Origin: an uncultured Blastocatellia bacterium
GTDB taxonomy: Bacteria; Acidobacteriota; Blastocatellia; HR10
NCBI GenBank assembly: GCA_937934295.1
Contig: CALHAI010000024.1
Coordinates: 1-39,828, forward strand
Direction of reading: 5' to 3'
Length of the DNA stretch: 39,828 nucleotides
Shown: positions 6,861 through 13,664 of the stretch, in pieces
Position numbering within the stretch: position 1 is the stretch's first letter
Layout: each line of letters opens with the position of its first letter
The notes under the pieces: generated by a model
The model's input: only the letters and a program-made list of their open reading frames with translations
Databases searched by the model: none
What the model was told of the DNA's origin: nothing
Translations under genes and position numbers: made by a program

Positions 6861-8393
6861 ATGCACAGCTACTTCCGAATCGTGAGCGAGTTGGATCGGC
6901 TCTTGAAGAGTACGTTGACCCCAGATCAGTGGGATGCGCGCATCGCCGAGTTGGTGCGACGAATCGAGCGCGAGAACACGCGCGCCATCCCGCTCTTATT
7001 CAAGAAACTGCGCAACACGCAGGATTCGGAACTCGCCTCCCTCATCATTTTCATCATCGAGAGGCTTGAGGACCCCACGGTCGTCGAACGTGTCTTGGAG
7101 GTCATGCGCGATCCCTCCGTCGCGGATGAGGTCAAGATCGGACTTCTCCCTTTCCTCCTCCGCCGTGGGATAGATTTCTCCTCACCGAATCTCGTCGTCG
7201 CCTTCAGGGATCCCCAGACGATCACCCATACGCTCATCGGATGGATGCTGGAGGGCCTCGAGCATGACGAGAACGCCATTGGTCCAATCGTCGAGGATCT
7301 CGCGCAATGGGATCGGGAATCGCAGCGACGATGGCTAGGGCATTTCGGCGAGAGAGGGGACGAACGAGCGCTGCCGCTCCTGGCCACGGTGGCCGAATCC
7401 CACGATGTGGAATTGGCGCGGATGGCTATCGCGGAGATCGCTCGCATCCCTTCGGGGCGCGCCGTCTTCGTCTTAGAGACGCTCTTCAATCATCGTCAGA
7501 CGCTGTGGGGAGAGATTGAGCGCGCGCTTCGGAAACTACAGGCCGCTGGGTTCGTGGCGCAGCCCTTGTTCTCCGCGAGTGGACCGGTGCGCGAATGCTG
7601 GCTCACGCACATTGACGGTTATGGGAGTCAGCTCCTCTTGATCGCTCGCGAAGGCGAGGATGGTCGCTATGACGTGGCTCTATTCACGTTGAATGAACGC
7701 GAAGGGATCAAAGAATGCTACAGCGTCCGAAGGCTCACCGAGCGCACCTATCGCAACGCGGTGACGATGCTGCATCGTGAGATGTGGCTCATCGCGGTGA
7801 GCTACGATGAGGCGTGCGCGCTCGTCTGCGATGCGCTGTTCGCCGCACGACGCCATCGCGCCCTCATCTGTCCGGAATTCGCCTTCCGCCGGCGGATCTT
7901 TGGGGAAGACGAGCTCACGCCGGAGGAGTATCGCCTGGAATTCCCGCCGTTTCTGCTCGCTGAGGTGCGCCGGCATTACGCGGAGCTTTTGGCGACGTCG
8001 GATCACCTGCTCGCCTTCCCCCCGTTCTCCGAATGGGGGTTCGATATGCCCGCCGCGTCTGATTTCGTCATGCGGCGGGGGCTTCACCGAGCGAGTGGGC
8101 GCGTTCGCCTGATGCGGAAGACCGTGCGCGCGTTCATCGAGGAGATCCTCGAGCCCGACCGCGAGATCTGGATTCGGCGCCTCGCGCTGACGACCAAGCT
8201 CTGGCTTCCTCTCGCTCATCGCCGGAGCTTCCCCAGTTCGATCTGGAAGACGACGCTGGCTCTCTGGGATGCCTTGTGCGACCGACGGCGATCGCTCTGG
8301 CGCATCCCCTTCTTCGCCGGGTTGGCGCGAATGACGATCGAACAGGTCATGGCGAATATCGGCCATCCCACATCATCTCACCTCTCCACCTGA
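6861..8393 (+). CDS. HEAT-repeat-like protein of unknown function
   Basis: A 510-residue soluble protein. The first half is made of paired helices in the style of HEAT/armadillo repeats (for example ENTRAIPLLFKKLRNTQDSE, DPTVVERVLEVMRDPSVADE, DERALPLLATVAESHDVELA), which usually form a protein-binding scaffold. The second half (VRECWLTHIDGYGSQLLLIA onward) is unlike HEAT and may be a separate domain; no catalytic motif was recognised. There is no signal peptide or membrane span. The start ATG 6861 has AAGGAG 6-7 nt upstream; the frame is open back to GTG 6708, but that stretch looks like leader sequence. It ends 16 nt before dcd and is probably co-transcribed. Confidence 0.6.
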   Translation: MHSYFRIVSELDRLLKSTLTPDQWDARIAELVRRIERENTRAIPLLFKKLRNTQDSELASLIIFIIERLEDPTVVERVLEVMRDPSVADEVKIGLLPFLLRRGIDFSSPNLVVAFRDPQTITHTLIGWMLEGLEHDENAIGPIVEDLAQWDRESQRRWLGHFGERGDERALPLLATVAESHDVELARMAIAEIARIPSGRAVFVLETLFNHRQTLWGEIERALRKLQAAGFVAQPLFSASGPVRECWLTHIDGYGSQLLLIAREGEDGRYDVALFTLNEREGIKECYSVRRLTERTYRNAVTMLHREMWLIAVSYDEACALVCDALFAARRHRALICPEFAFRRRIFGEDELTPEEYRLEFPPFLLAEVRRHYAELLATSDHLLAFPPFSEWGFDMPAASDFVMRRGLHRASGRVRLMRKTVRAFIEEILEPDREIWIRRLALTTKLWLPLAHRRSFPSSIWKTTLALWDALCDRRRSLWRIPFFAGLARMTIEQVMANIGHPTSSHLST

Positions 8394-8409
8394 GCTTCGG
8401 GAGGTCGCC

Positions 8410-9000
8410 ATGCCGGTGAAATCGGACAAGTGGATTCGTCGCATGGCCCTGGAATACGGCATGATCGTTCCCTTCGAGGAACGTCTGCTTCGCGAAGTCG
8501 AAGGTCGGCGGATCATCAGCGCGGGCCTCTCCAGCTACGGGTACGATATTCGCCTCGCCAAGGACGGCTTCTTCATCTTCTCGCCGATCAAGGGACGAGA
8601 GATTGATCCCAAAAATTTCGACACGAGCAGTTTGATTGAGGCGCCGTTGCGCACGGCCGAAGATGGATCGCAGTACTGGCTCTTGCCCCCGCTCTCCTAC
8701 GCTCTCGGCGTCACGGTCGAGACGTTCAACATCCCGCGACGGGTAATCGGCCTGGCCTTTGGCAAGAGCACATACGCGCGCTCGGGGGTTATCATCAACG
8801 CGACGCCGCTCGAACCCTGTTGGCGAGGCCGCCTGGTGCTGGAGATCTCGAACTCCGCCGATCTGCCCGTCCGCATCTACGCCGAGGAGGGCATCGGACA
8901 AATCATCTTCATCGAGAGCGACGAAGAGTGTGAGGTCTCCTACGAAGATCGACAGGGGAAGTACCAAGACCAAACAGGATTAGTTCCACCGAAGGTCTGA
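8410..9000 (+). CDS. dcd: dCTP deaminase
   Basis: A 196-residue dCTP deaminase, which converts dCTP to dUTP for dTTP synthesis in the cytoplasm. The dUTPase/Dcd fold signature is clear: LSSYGYDIRLA, the phosphate-binding loop GKSTYARSGVIINATPLEP, the catalytic Glu in RLVLEISNSADLPV, and IYAEEGIGQIIFIESDEECE, ending KYQDQTG. In the TPLEPEWEG stretch usual for this subgroup the sequence is TPLEPCWRG, a local variation outside the catalytic Glu. ATG 8410 has GGGAGG 6 nt upstream. Length is normal. No dUTPase gene is adjacent, so whether it is a bifunctional dCTP deaminase/dUTPase cannot be told here. Confidence 0.95.
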   Translation: MPVKSDKWIRRMALEYGMIVPFEERLLREVEGRRIISAGLSSYGYDIRLAKDGFFIFSPIKGREIDPKNFDTSSLIEAPLRTAEDGSQYWLLPPLSYALGVTVETFNIPRRVIGLAFGKSTYARSGVIINATPLEPCWRGRLVLEISNSADLPVRIYAEEGIGQIIFIESDEECEVSYEDRQGKYQDQTGLVPPKV

Positions 9001-9012
9001 GGACGACGCGCC

Positions 9013-9966
9013 TCATTCACTCCCCTCAATGAGGGCGGCGGCCAGAAGTGGGATCAAAATCTCGTGATGGCCCGTCAGGGCGAAGCCTCGCCCTACGCCC
9101 GCGATCGGACGTCGCACGACGTTCGTCATCGGGCGGTAGTGTTGGATGAAGTCGAAGTTCGCCGTCGTGATATCGTAGAGTTTCACGCCGAGATTGCGCA
9201 CGACGGTGACGGCCTTCAAAAAGACTTCCGGCAGCATCACGGCTGAGCCCACGTTGAGATAGACGCCGCCGCCATCCATCTCCCGCACAAGGGAGCAGAA
9301 GAGGCGGAAATCGTGATGGCTGGTGGCGCCGATGGCCTCGCCGCTCGCCGAAGGATGCACGTGCGTGATATCCGCGCCGAGGCTGATGTGTACGGTCACC
9401 GGCACGCGCTCGGCATAGGCCACATAGAGCAGCGAGAAAGTCTTGTAGGGGGGATCGAGCCGATGCAGGGCGCGCCCGATGGCTTCGCCCAGTCCCAGGC
9501 CATCCCGAAAACCCTCGCTGATGGCTTCGTTGATCAACCGGCCCGTCTCCTCAGCCATGCCAAATCGTCCTTCTCCGAGCGATGCCTCTACATCCTCAGA
9601 GGTCGCTCCGCAAAGCGCGATCTCGAAATCGTGAATCACACCGGCGCCCGTCATGGCTACGCCGGTGATCATTCGCCGCCGCAGGAGATCGTTGAGGATC
9701 GGTGCCAGGCCACATTTGATGACGTGTCCGCCCAACCCCAGAAGGACCGGCTTACCGTGCCGCCGCGCCCGATGAATGCTCTCGACAACGGCTCGAAAGT
9801 CCTCACCAGCGAGCACGCGCGGAAGGCTGTCGAGAAAGGTCTTCACCGAAGCCCCCGGCTCATGGGGCCTCGCGAAATCGCAAACGGTGACTTTACTCGG
9901 ACGCTCGGCGAGGCGATAGGTGCGAAGCCGCGTGAGATCGATCGGACGTTGCTCGTAGATGCTCAT
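9013..9966 (-). CDS. Conserved protein, possibly deoxyhypusine-synthase-like
   Basis: A 317-residue cytoplasmic protein with very conserved-looking motifs: PVLLGLGGHVIKCGLAPIL, GVAMTGAGVIHDFEIAL, FGMAEETGRLINEAI, HISLGADITHVHPSASGEAI, GGGVYLNVGSAVMLPEVFLK, TTANFDFIQHYRP and LTGHHEI. The glycine-rich segments and overall length recall the NAD-binding deoxyhypusine-synthase-like fold, but the DHS catalytic lysine region was not identified and no reaction can be assigned. The start is uncertain: ATG 9966, GTG 9978 and TTG 9981 are in frame and none has a clear ribosome-binding site. It is convergent with dcd (12-nt gap). An alternative is a sugar-phosphate or nucleotide enzyme with a Rossmann fold. 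Confidence 0.6.
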   Translation of the reverse strand: MSIYEQRPIDLTRLRTYRLAERPSKVTVCDFARPHEPGASVKTFLDSLPRVLAGEDFRAVVESIHRARRHGKPVLLGLGGHVIKCGLAPILNDLLRRRMITGVAMTGAGVIHDFEIALCGATSEDVEASLGEGRFGMAEETGRLINEAISEGFRDGLGLGEAIGRALHRLDPPYKTFSLLYVAYAERVPVTVHISLGADITHVHPSASGEAIGATSHHDFRLFCSLVREMDGGGVYLNVGSAVMLPEVFLKAVTVVRNLGVKLYDITTANFDFIQHYRPMTNVVRRPIAGVGRGFALTGHHEILIPLLAAALIEGSE

Positions 9967-10017
9967 CCGACGAGTCACCAAGAAGGGGGGACGTATCCCC
10001 CCTCACAAGCAATGGGT

Positions 10018-10695
10018 TCATCGCGGCCTCGGCAAGATCAGCTCGCGGTCCAGCACCATGCCGATCTCCGTCCCCGACGGGACTTCGACCTCAGTCCCTT
10101 TGCGCAGGAGTGCAGCGGCTGTCCCCAAGCCCGCACCGACCGCGGCGCCCACGCCAGCGCCTTTCCCTCCACCGGCGGCCGCGCCAATGACGGCTCCCAC
10201 GCCGGCTCCGCCACCGATGAAGACGACATCTCGCTTAATGGACGATCCGCCTTTGACTTCTCCCTCTTCCCCGACCTGACGTTTCTCCCCTTCGGGGGTC
10301 TCTAAACTCGCGAGCGAACCGTAGATCTTGTACTTCCGTCCCGACGGGAGCTGAAGCTCCTCAAAAGAGACGGCGATCGTACCACTCCGCCGCCGTGCGG
10401 CTCGCGTGACCGAGGTCACGCGCCCGGTCACAAGGCTTCCGACGGGCACGGCCACCACATCGCCGACGACGACGGGAGCGATGACTTCCGCCGTGAAAAT
10501 GTCTCCTTTCTGGGCCGTTCGAGAGCTGAGCCCCTGTCGCAGTCGTAGCCGAAAGAGCGTATCCACGGGGACCCGGACGCTCTCCTGCTCGGCTGCGATG
10601 CGCAGCGGGCGAGGGGTTTCTCCTCCACTCAAGGCGAGCGGTCCCACCAAAAGCGCGAATATGGTCAACAGACCGAGTGCTACAAGGTGCCTCAT
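10018..10695 (-). CDS. Exported protein with glycine-zipper C-terminus
   Basis: A 225-residue exported protein. After a signal peptide (MRHLVALGLLTIFALLVGPL, then ALSGG) comes a beta-rich region, VPVDTLFRLRLRQGLSSRTA, which includes GDIFTAEVIAPVVVGDVVAV and VTGRVTSVTRAARRRSGTIA, a pattern of outer-membrane or VirB10-like beta-domain proteins. A glycine-zipper stretch follows (GGGAGVGAVIGAAAGGGKGA and GVGAAVGAGLGTAAA), and it ends in VEVPSGTEIGMVLDREL. Glycine zippers often insert in or pack against membranes. ATG 10695 was chosen because AAGGGGG is 8 nt upstream; ATG 10701 is possible. This combination is common in acidobacterial exported proteins of unknown role. Confidence 0.65.
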   Translation of the reverse strand: MRHLVALGLLTIFALLVGPLALSGGETPRPLRIAAEQESVRVPVDTLFRLRLRQGLSSRTAQKGDIFTAEVIAPVVVGDVVAVPVGSLVTGRVTSVTRAARRRSGTIAVSFEELQLPSGRKYKIYGSLASLETPEGEKRQVGEEGEVKGGSSIKRDVVFIGGGAGVGAVIGAAAGGGKGAGVGAAVGAGLGTAAALLRKGTEVEVPSGTEIGMVLDRELILPRPR

Positions 10696-10788
10696 CGTCA
10701 TTTCCCCCTTATCGCAAAGTGACACACCACCACCTTAGATGCACCGGGAGCCTTTCATGACGCCCGCCAGGAGATTTTTCCCCGTCAC

Positions 10789-11655
10789 TCACGGGGTGAG
10801 GAACTGTCGCGCGTTCTCCGGTGTGATGATCACCCCGCGGGCGACGTGGCCGACCGAGGGCAGTTGTGCCGGCTGCCCGTTGATCATCACTTTCAAAGCG
10901 GGAACACTCCCCACCGACAAGCGCACCTGCTTCTTCGGCGTGAACGTGCGAACATCGCCGGCGCGCAGCATCTCTTGGCGAGGCTTCGGCTCCTCGTCCA
11001 CCTGAACCGAGATCCAACAATTGCCCGTCGCTTCCAGCCGGATCTCCAACGGCTCGGCGGGGGCCGATTCGTGAGAAGCGGCGGCCGCAGAGCCCTCCAA
11101 GCTTACGGACGCCGACGGAGCTGCAGGAGCGACGTCAGAGGGAAGCCCCGATGGAGCCGCCGCAGCGGGAATCGGCTCTTGAGCGCGAACCGGCTTCGGC
11201 TCCTCGCGGGCGACAACTGGCGCGCGCCCTGCTCTCCAGCTCTCCCAGAGATGCCTCCCCTCCCGCTGCCAATAGTGCCACCCCCCATATCCGCCCAATA
11301 CCAAGACCCCTGCGACGAAAAGAACGACGACGACTCGGGTCCAGAAAACGGAGCGCGCGCGTTCGGCCGCTACGGTCGTGAAGGGGTATCGCGGGACGTC
11401 CTCCCGCGTTTGTCCCGTCTGTTCGTAATATCGGGCGATCGCCTCCTCCTCATCCATTCCCACATGGCGGGCATAGGTTCGGATGAAGGAACGAGTGAAG
11501 AGCCCCCCCGGCAGGGATTGGAAATCATCTTCCTCAATGGCGCGGAGGAAACGCACGGCCACCCGCGTGGCGTTCGAGATCTCTTGCAGCTCAATCCCTC
11601 GGGCCTCGCGACGACGCTTCAATTCTTGGCCGAGCGTCATCCGTTCCATCTCCAT
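10789..11655 (-). CDS. RodZ-like membrane protein (HTH, TM, DUF4115-like domain)
   Basis: A 288-residue RodZ-family protein. In order: an N-terminal Xre-type helix-turn-helix (TLGQELKRRREARGIELQEI, then RVAVRFLRAIEEDDFQSLPG and FTRSFIRTYARHVGMDEEEA), one membrane span (about 120-140, VVVVLFVAGVLVLGGYGGW), a Pro/Ala-rich linker, and a C-terminal beta domain (LEIRLEATGNCWISVQVDEE, which resembles DUF4115). RodZ binds MreB on the cytoplasmic side and helps set cell shape. ATG 11655 has GGGGAGGGGG just upstream. It has its own promoter overlapping the end of the upstream thioesterase gene. The linker is long and low-complexity. Confidence 0.85.
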   Translation of the reverse strand: MEMERMTLGQELKRRREARGIELQEISNATRVAVRFLRAIEEDDFQSLPGGLFTRSFIRTYARHVGMDEEEAIARYYEQTGQTREDVPRYPFTTVAAERARSVFWTRVVVVLFVAGVLVLGGYGGWHYWQREGRHLWESWRAGRAPVVAREEPKPVRAQEPIPAAAAPSGLPSDVAPAAPSASVSLEGSAAAASHESAPAEPLEIRLEATGNCWISVQVDEEPKPRQEMLRAGDVRTFTPKKQVRLSVGSVPALKVMINGQPAQLPSVGHVARGVIITPENARQFLTP

Positions 11656-11678
11656 AGCCCCCTCCCCGACGTTGTTAA

Positions 11679-11707
11679 AATATGCCGTGCCCCCTGTGAG
11701 CTGTCAA
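11679..11707 (-). promoter_or_regulatory. Promoter for the RodZ-like gene
   Basis: On the minus strand, TTGACA (11707-11702) is followed after 17-18 nt by CATATTT (11684-11678). It overlaps the stop codon of the thioesterase and ends about 23 nt before the RodZ ATG, so rodZ can be expressed separately. Confidence 0.5.
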
Positions 11708-12132
11708 GCACCGCCTCGGCAACGCAAGCGCTCGACAAAAATCGGCGGAAGCGCGCGCGCCCGTCCCTCGCGATCCACAACGACATGAACCGTCTCCCCC
11801 TCGGCGAGCTTCCGCCCATCCTCCCGCTTGAGGATCTCGTAGCGAAAGCTCAGCGAACGTTTGCGCATCTCTCCGAGCCAGGTGCGGATGACGATCTCAT
11901 CGTCATACCGAGCCGGCGCCAAGTACCGACACCGCGCTTCGACCACGACCAGATAGAGACCGAACTCCTCCTCGAGTTGCCGATAGGCGAATCCGCGCTG
12001 CCGACAGAACTCGCTCCGTCCGACCTCGAACCAGACGAAATGGTTCGCGTAATAGGCCACGCCCATTTGATCGGTCTCCGCATAACGCACGCGCGTCGCC
12101 ACTTCGACCGGATCACGATGCCCCTCATCCAT
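11704..12132 (-). CDS. YbgC/4HBT-family acyl-CoA thioesterase
   Basis: A hot-dog-fold thioesterase of 142 residues. The 4HBT signature is clear: VRYAETDQMGVAYYANHFVWFE, in which the Asp of TDQMG is the catalytic residue in this family, then GRSEFCRQRGF and YLAPARYDDEIVIRTWLGEMRKRSLSFRYEI. Members hydrolyse short-chain acyl-CoA and some act beside the Tol-Pal system; the exact substrate here is unknown. ATG 12132 was chosen because AAGGGAG lies 6 nt upstream; ATG 12138 would abut the ribosome-binding site. The gene is upstream of, and codirectional with, rodZ and divergent from the metallopeptidase at 12221. Confidence 0.85.
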   Translation of the reverse strand: MDEGHRDPVEVATRVRYAETDQMGVAYYANHFVWFEVGRSEFCRQRGFAYRQLEEEFGLYLVVVEARCRYLAPARYDDEIVIRTWLGEMRKRSLSFRYEILKREDGRKLAEGETVHVVVDREGRARALPPIFVERLRCRGGA

Positions 12133-12160
12133 GCCCATCTCCCTTCGCGAAAGCGAACGT

Positions 12161-12189
12161 TTGACAAACCTCCTGACTTCGGCTACAAA
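12161..12189 (+). promoter_or_regulatory. Promoter for the HExxH protein gene
   Basis: TTGACA (12161-12166), 17 nt, TACAAA (12184-12189): a near-consensus sigma70 promoter in the 88-nt divergent gap, giving a transcript start near 12196, about 25 nt before the ATG. Confidence 0.6.
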
Positions 12190-12220
12190 CGGAGTGAAAT
12201 GTAGAGCGAAAGGTGCAAGG

Positions 12221-13654
12221 ATGTCAAAACGAAGCCTCGTCTCGCATCTCTCACAATACCGAATCGCAGGAGTAGCCGGGGGTCTCGTGCTCCTTCTGAT
12301 GTCAGCCGTCTCCTCTCCGGAGCGGCCTTCGGCGGTGGAGCAAACGACTCGTCCGAACGCCTTGAACCTGATCGAGGAGACCCTGGCCGAAGTCAGCCGT
12401 CTTCGTGGACTCCCGGTTCGACACCCAGTCAGGGCTGGTATTCAATCCCGCGCGGAGATCGAACGTCATCTGGTGGACGATTTAAACAAGCGAATCTCCC
12501 CCGAAGAATTCGATGTGGCGGCGAAGGCCCTCATCGCCTTCGGCCTCGTGCCGCGAGGATTCGACTATCGCGATCTGCTGCTGCGGATCTTGATCGAACA
12601 AGTCGCCGGATATTATCGTCCGAAGGCGAAGATGCTCTATCTGGCCGACTGGTTGACGCTCGCAGAACAGCATCTGGTCATGGTGCATGAGCTGGTCCAC
12701 GCGCTTCAAGATCAGCACTTCGACCTCACCCGCTTCGAGGAAGGCCCCAAGGGCGAGAGCGACCGGGACCTCGCCGTGCAGGCGTTGATCGAGGGAGAGG
12801 CCATGGGGGTGTTGCTCACCTACATGTTGAAGCCTCAAGGCATGGATTTGACTTCGATCCCCATCCCCCTCACGGCCATTTTCGAGCAGCTTCAGGCGAT
12901 GGATGGCGAGCGCAGTCAAGTCCTGCAGAGCGCTCCGGCCGCTGTGCGCGAGAGTCTGCTCTTCCCCTACACTTACGGAACGGCCTTCATCCAGTACCTC
13001 GTGCAGCGAGGTTCGTGGGCGCGCGTCTCTCGCGCATATGCCGATCCGCCGGATTCCACCGAACAGATCCTTCACCCGGAGAAGTTCCTCTCTCGCGATC
13101 GCCCGGTTCGCATCCGTTTGAGCGACATTCGCTCTCTCCTCGGCCAGTCCGTGCGGAAGCGCTTGACCGATCGCAACGGCGAATTCGGATACCGCCTCAT
13201 CCTCCACGAATACGTGGACAGGCGGACGGCCGAGCGGGCGGCGGAAGGATGGGAGGGAGATCAATTCGCGCTCTACGAGGACGCCCGCACAGGGCATCTC
13301 ATCCTCGTTCATCTCTCCACGTGGGAGAGCGAGGTCGAGGCGCGCGAATTCGTCGATGCCTACGCGCGTCGCACGATGCGCCGCTATAAGGCGGCGCGCG
13401 AGATCCCTCACGCGCTGAACGCGTCATGGCGAGCATGGGAGACGGACGAAGGGCGCGTCTACATCGAACGTCGTGGAACGGATGTGCTCGTCGTGGAAGG
13501 CCTGCCGAACCAGTGGGCGGATCGCTGGCCTCGATTGCGGCGCGTCTTGTGGGCGAGTCAGAAGTCCCCTCCTCGACAGAAAGGGGTGCATGCGCGCGCT
13601 CCCACGATGCCGCTTCGCGCAGTCGTCGTTCCGGGGCCACCCGAGATTCGATGA
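12221..13654 (+). CDS. Exported HExxH metallopeptidase-like protein
   Basis: A 477-residue exported protein. The N-terminus has a positive stretch and a hydrophobic run (RIAGVAGGLVLLLMSAVSS), a likely signal peptide or anchor. A zinc motif HELVH is at 156-160 (MVHELVHALQDQHFD), and a downstream ALIEGEA (about 188-194) can supply the third ligand, the gluzincin pattern. The preceding LIEQVAGYYRPKAKMLYLAD is typical of a conserved exported HExxH family often labelled hypothetical in acidobacteria. The C-terminal 150 residues carry no recognised motif. ATG 12221 has AAGG close upstream and follows a good promoter. It ends 10 nt before the M1-like gene, so the two are probably one operon of exported peptidases. 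Substrate unknown. Confidence 0.75.
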   Translation: MSKRSLVSHLSQYRIAGVAGGLVLLLMSAVSSPERPSAVEQTTRPNALNLIEETLAEVSRLRGLPVRHPVRAGIQSRAEIERHLVDDLNKRISPEEFDVAAKALIAFGLVPRGFDYRDLLLRILIEQVAGYYRPKAKMLYLADWLTLAEQHLVMVHELVHALQDQHFDLTRFEEGPKGESDRDLAVQALIEGEAMGVLLTYMLKPQGMDLTSIPIPLTAIFEQLQAMDGERSQVLQSAPAAVRESLLFPYTYGTAFIQYLVQRGSWARVSRAYADPPDSTEQILHPEKFLSRDRPVRIRLSDIRSLLGQSVRKRLTDRNGEFGYRLILHEYVDRRTAERAAEGWEGDQFALYEDARTGHLILVHLSTWESEVEAREFVDAYARRTMRRYKAAREIPHALNASWRAWETDEGRVYIERRGTDVLVVEGLPNQWADRWPRLRRVLWASQKSPPRQKGVHARAPTMPLRAVVVPGPPEIR

Positions 13655-13664
13655 GGGAAGGTGC

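Noticed and set aside
10846..12204. 452-residue plus-strand frame across the RodZ-like and thioesterase genes
   Set aside because: Shadow of two recognisable minus-strand proteins; low-complexity Arg/Pro composition.
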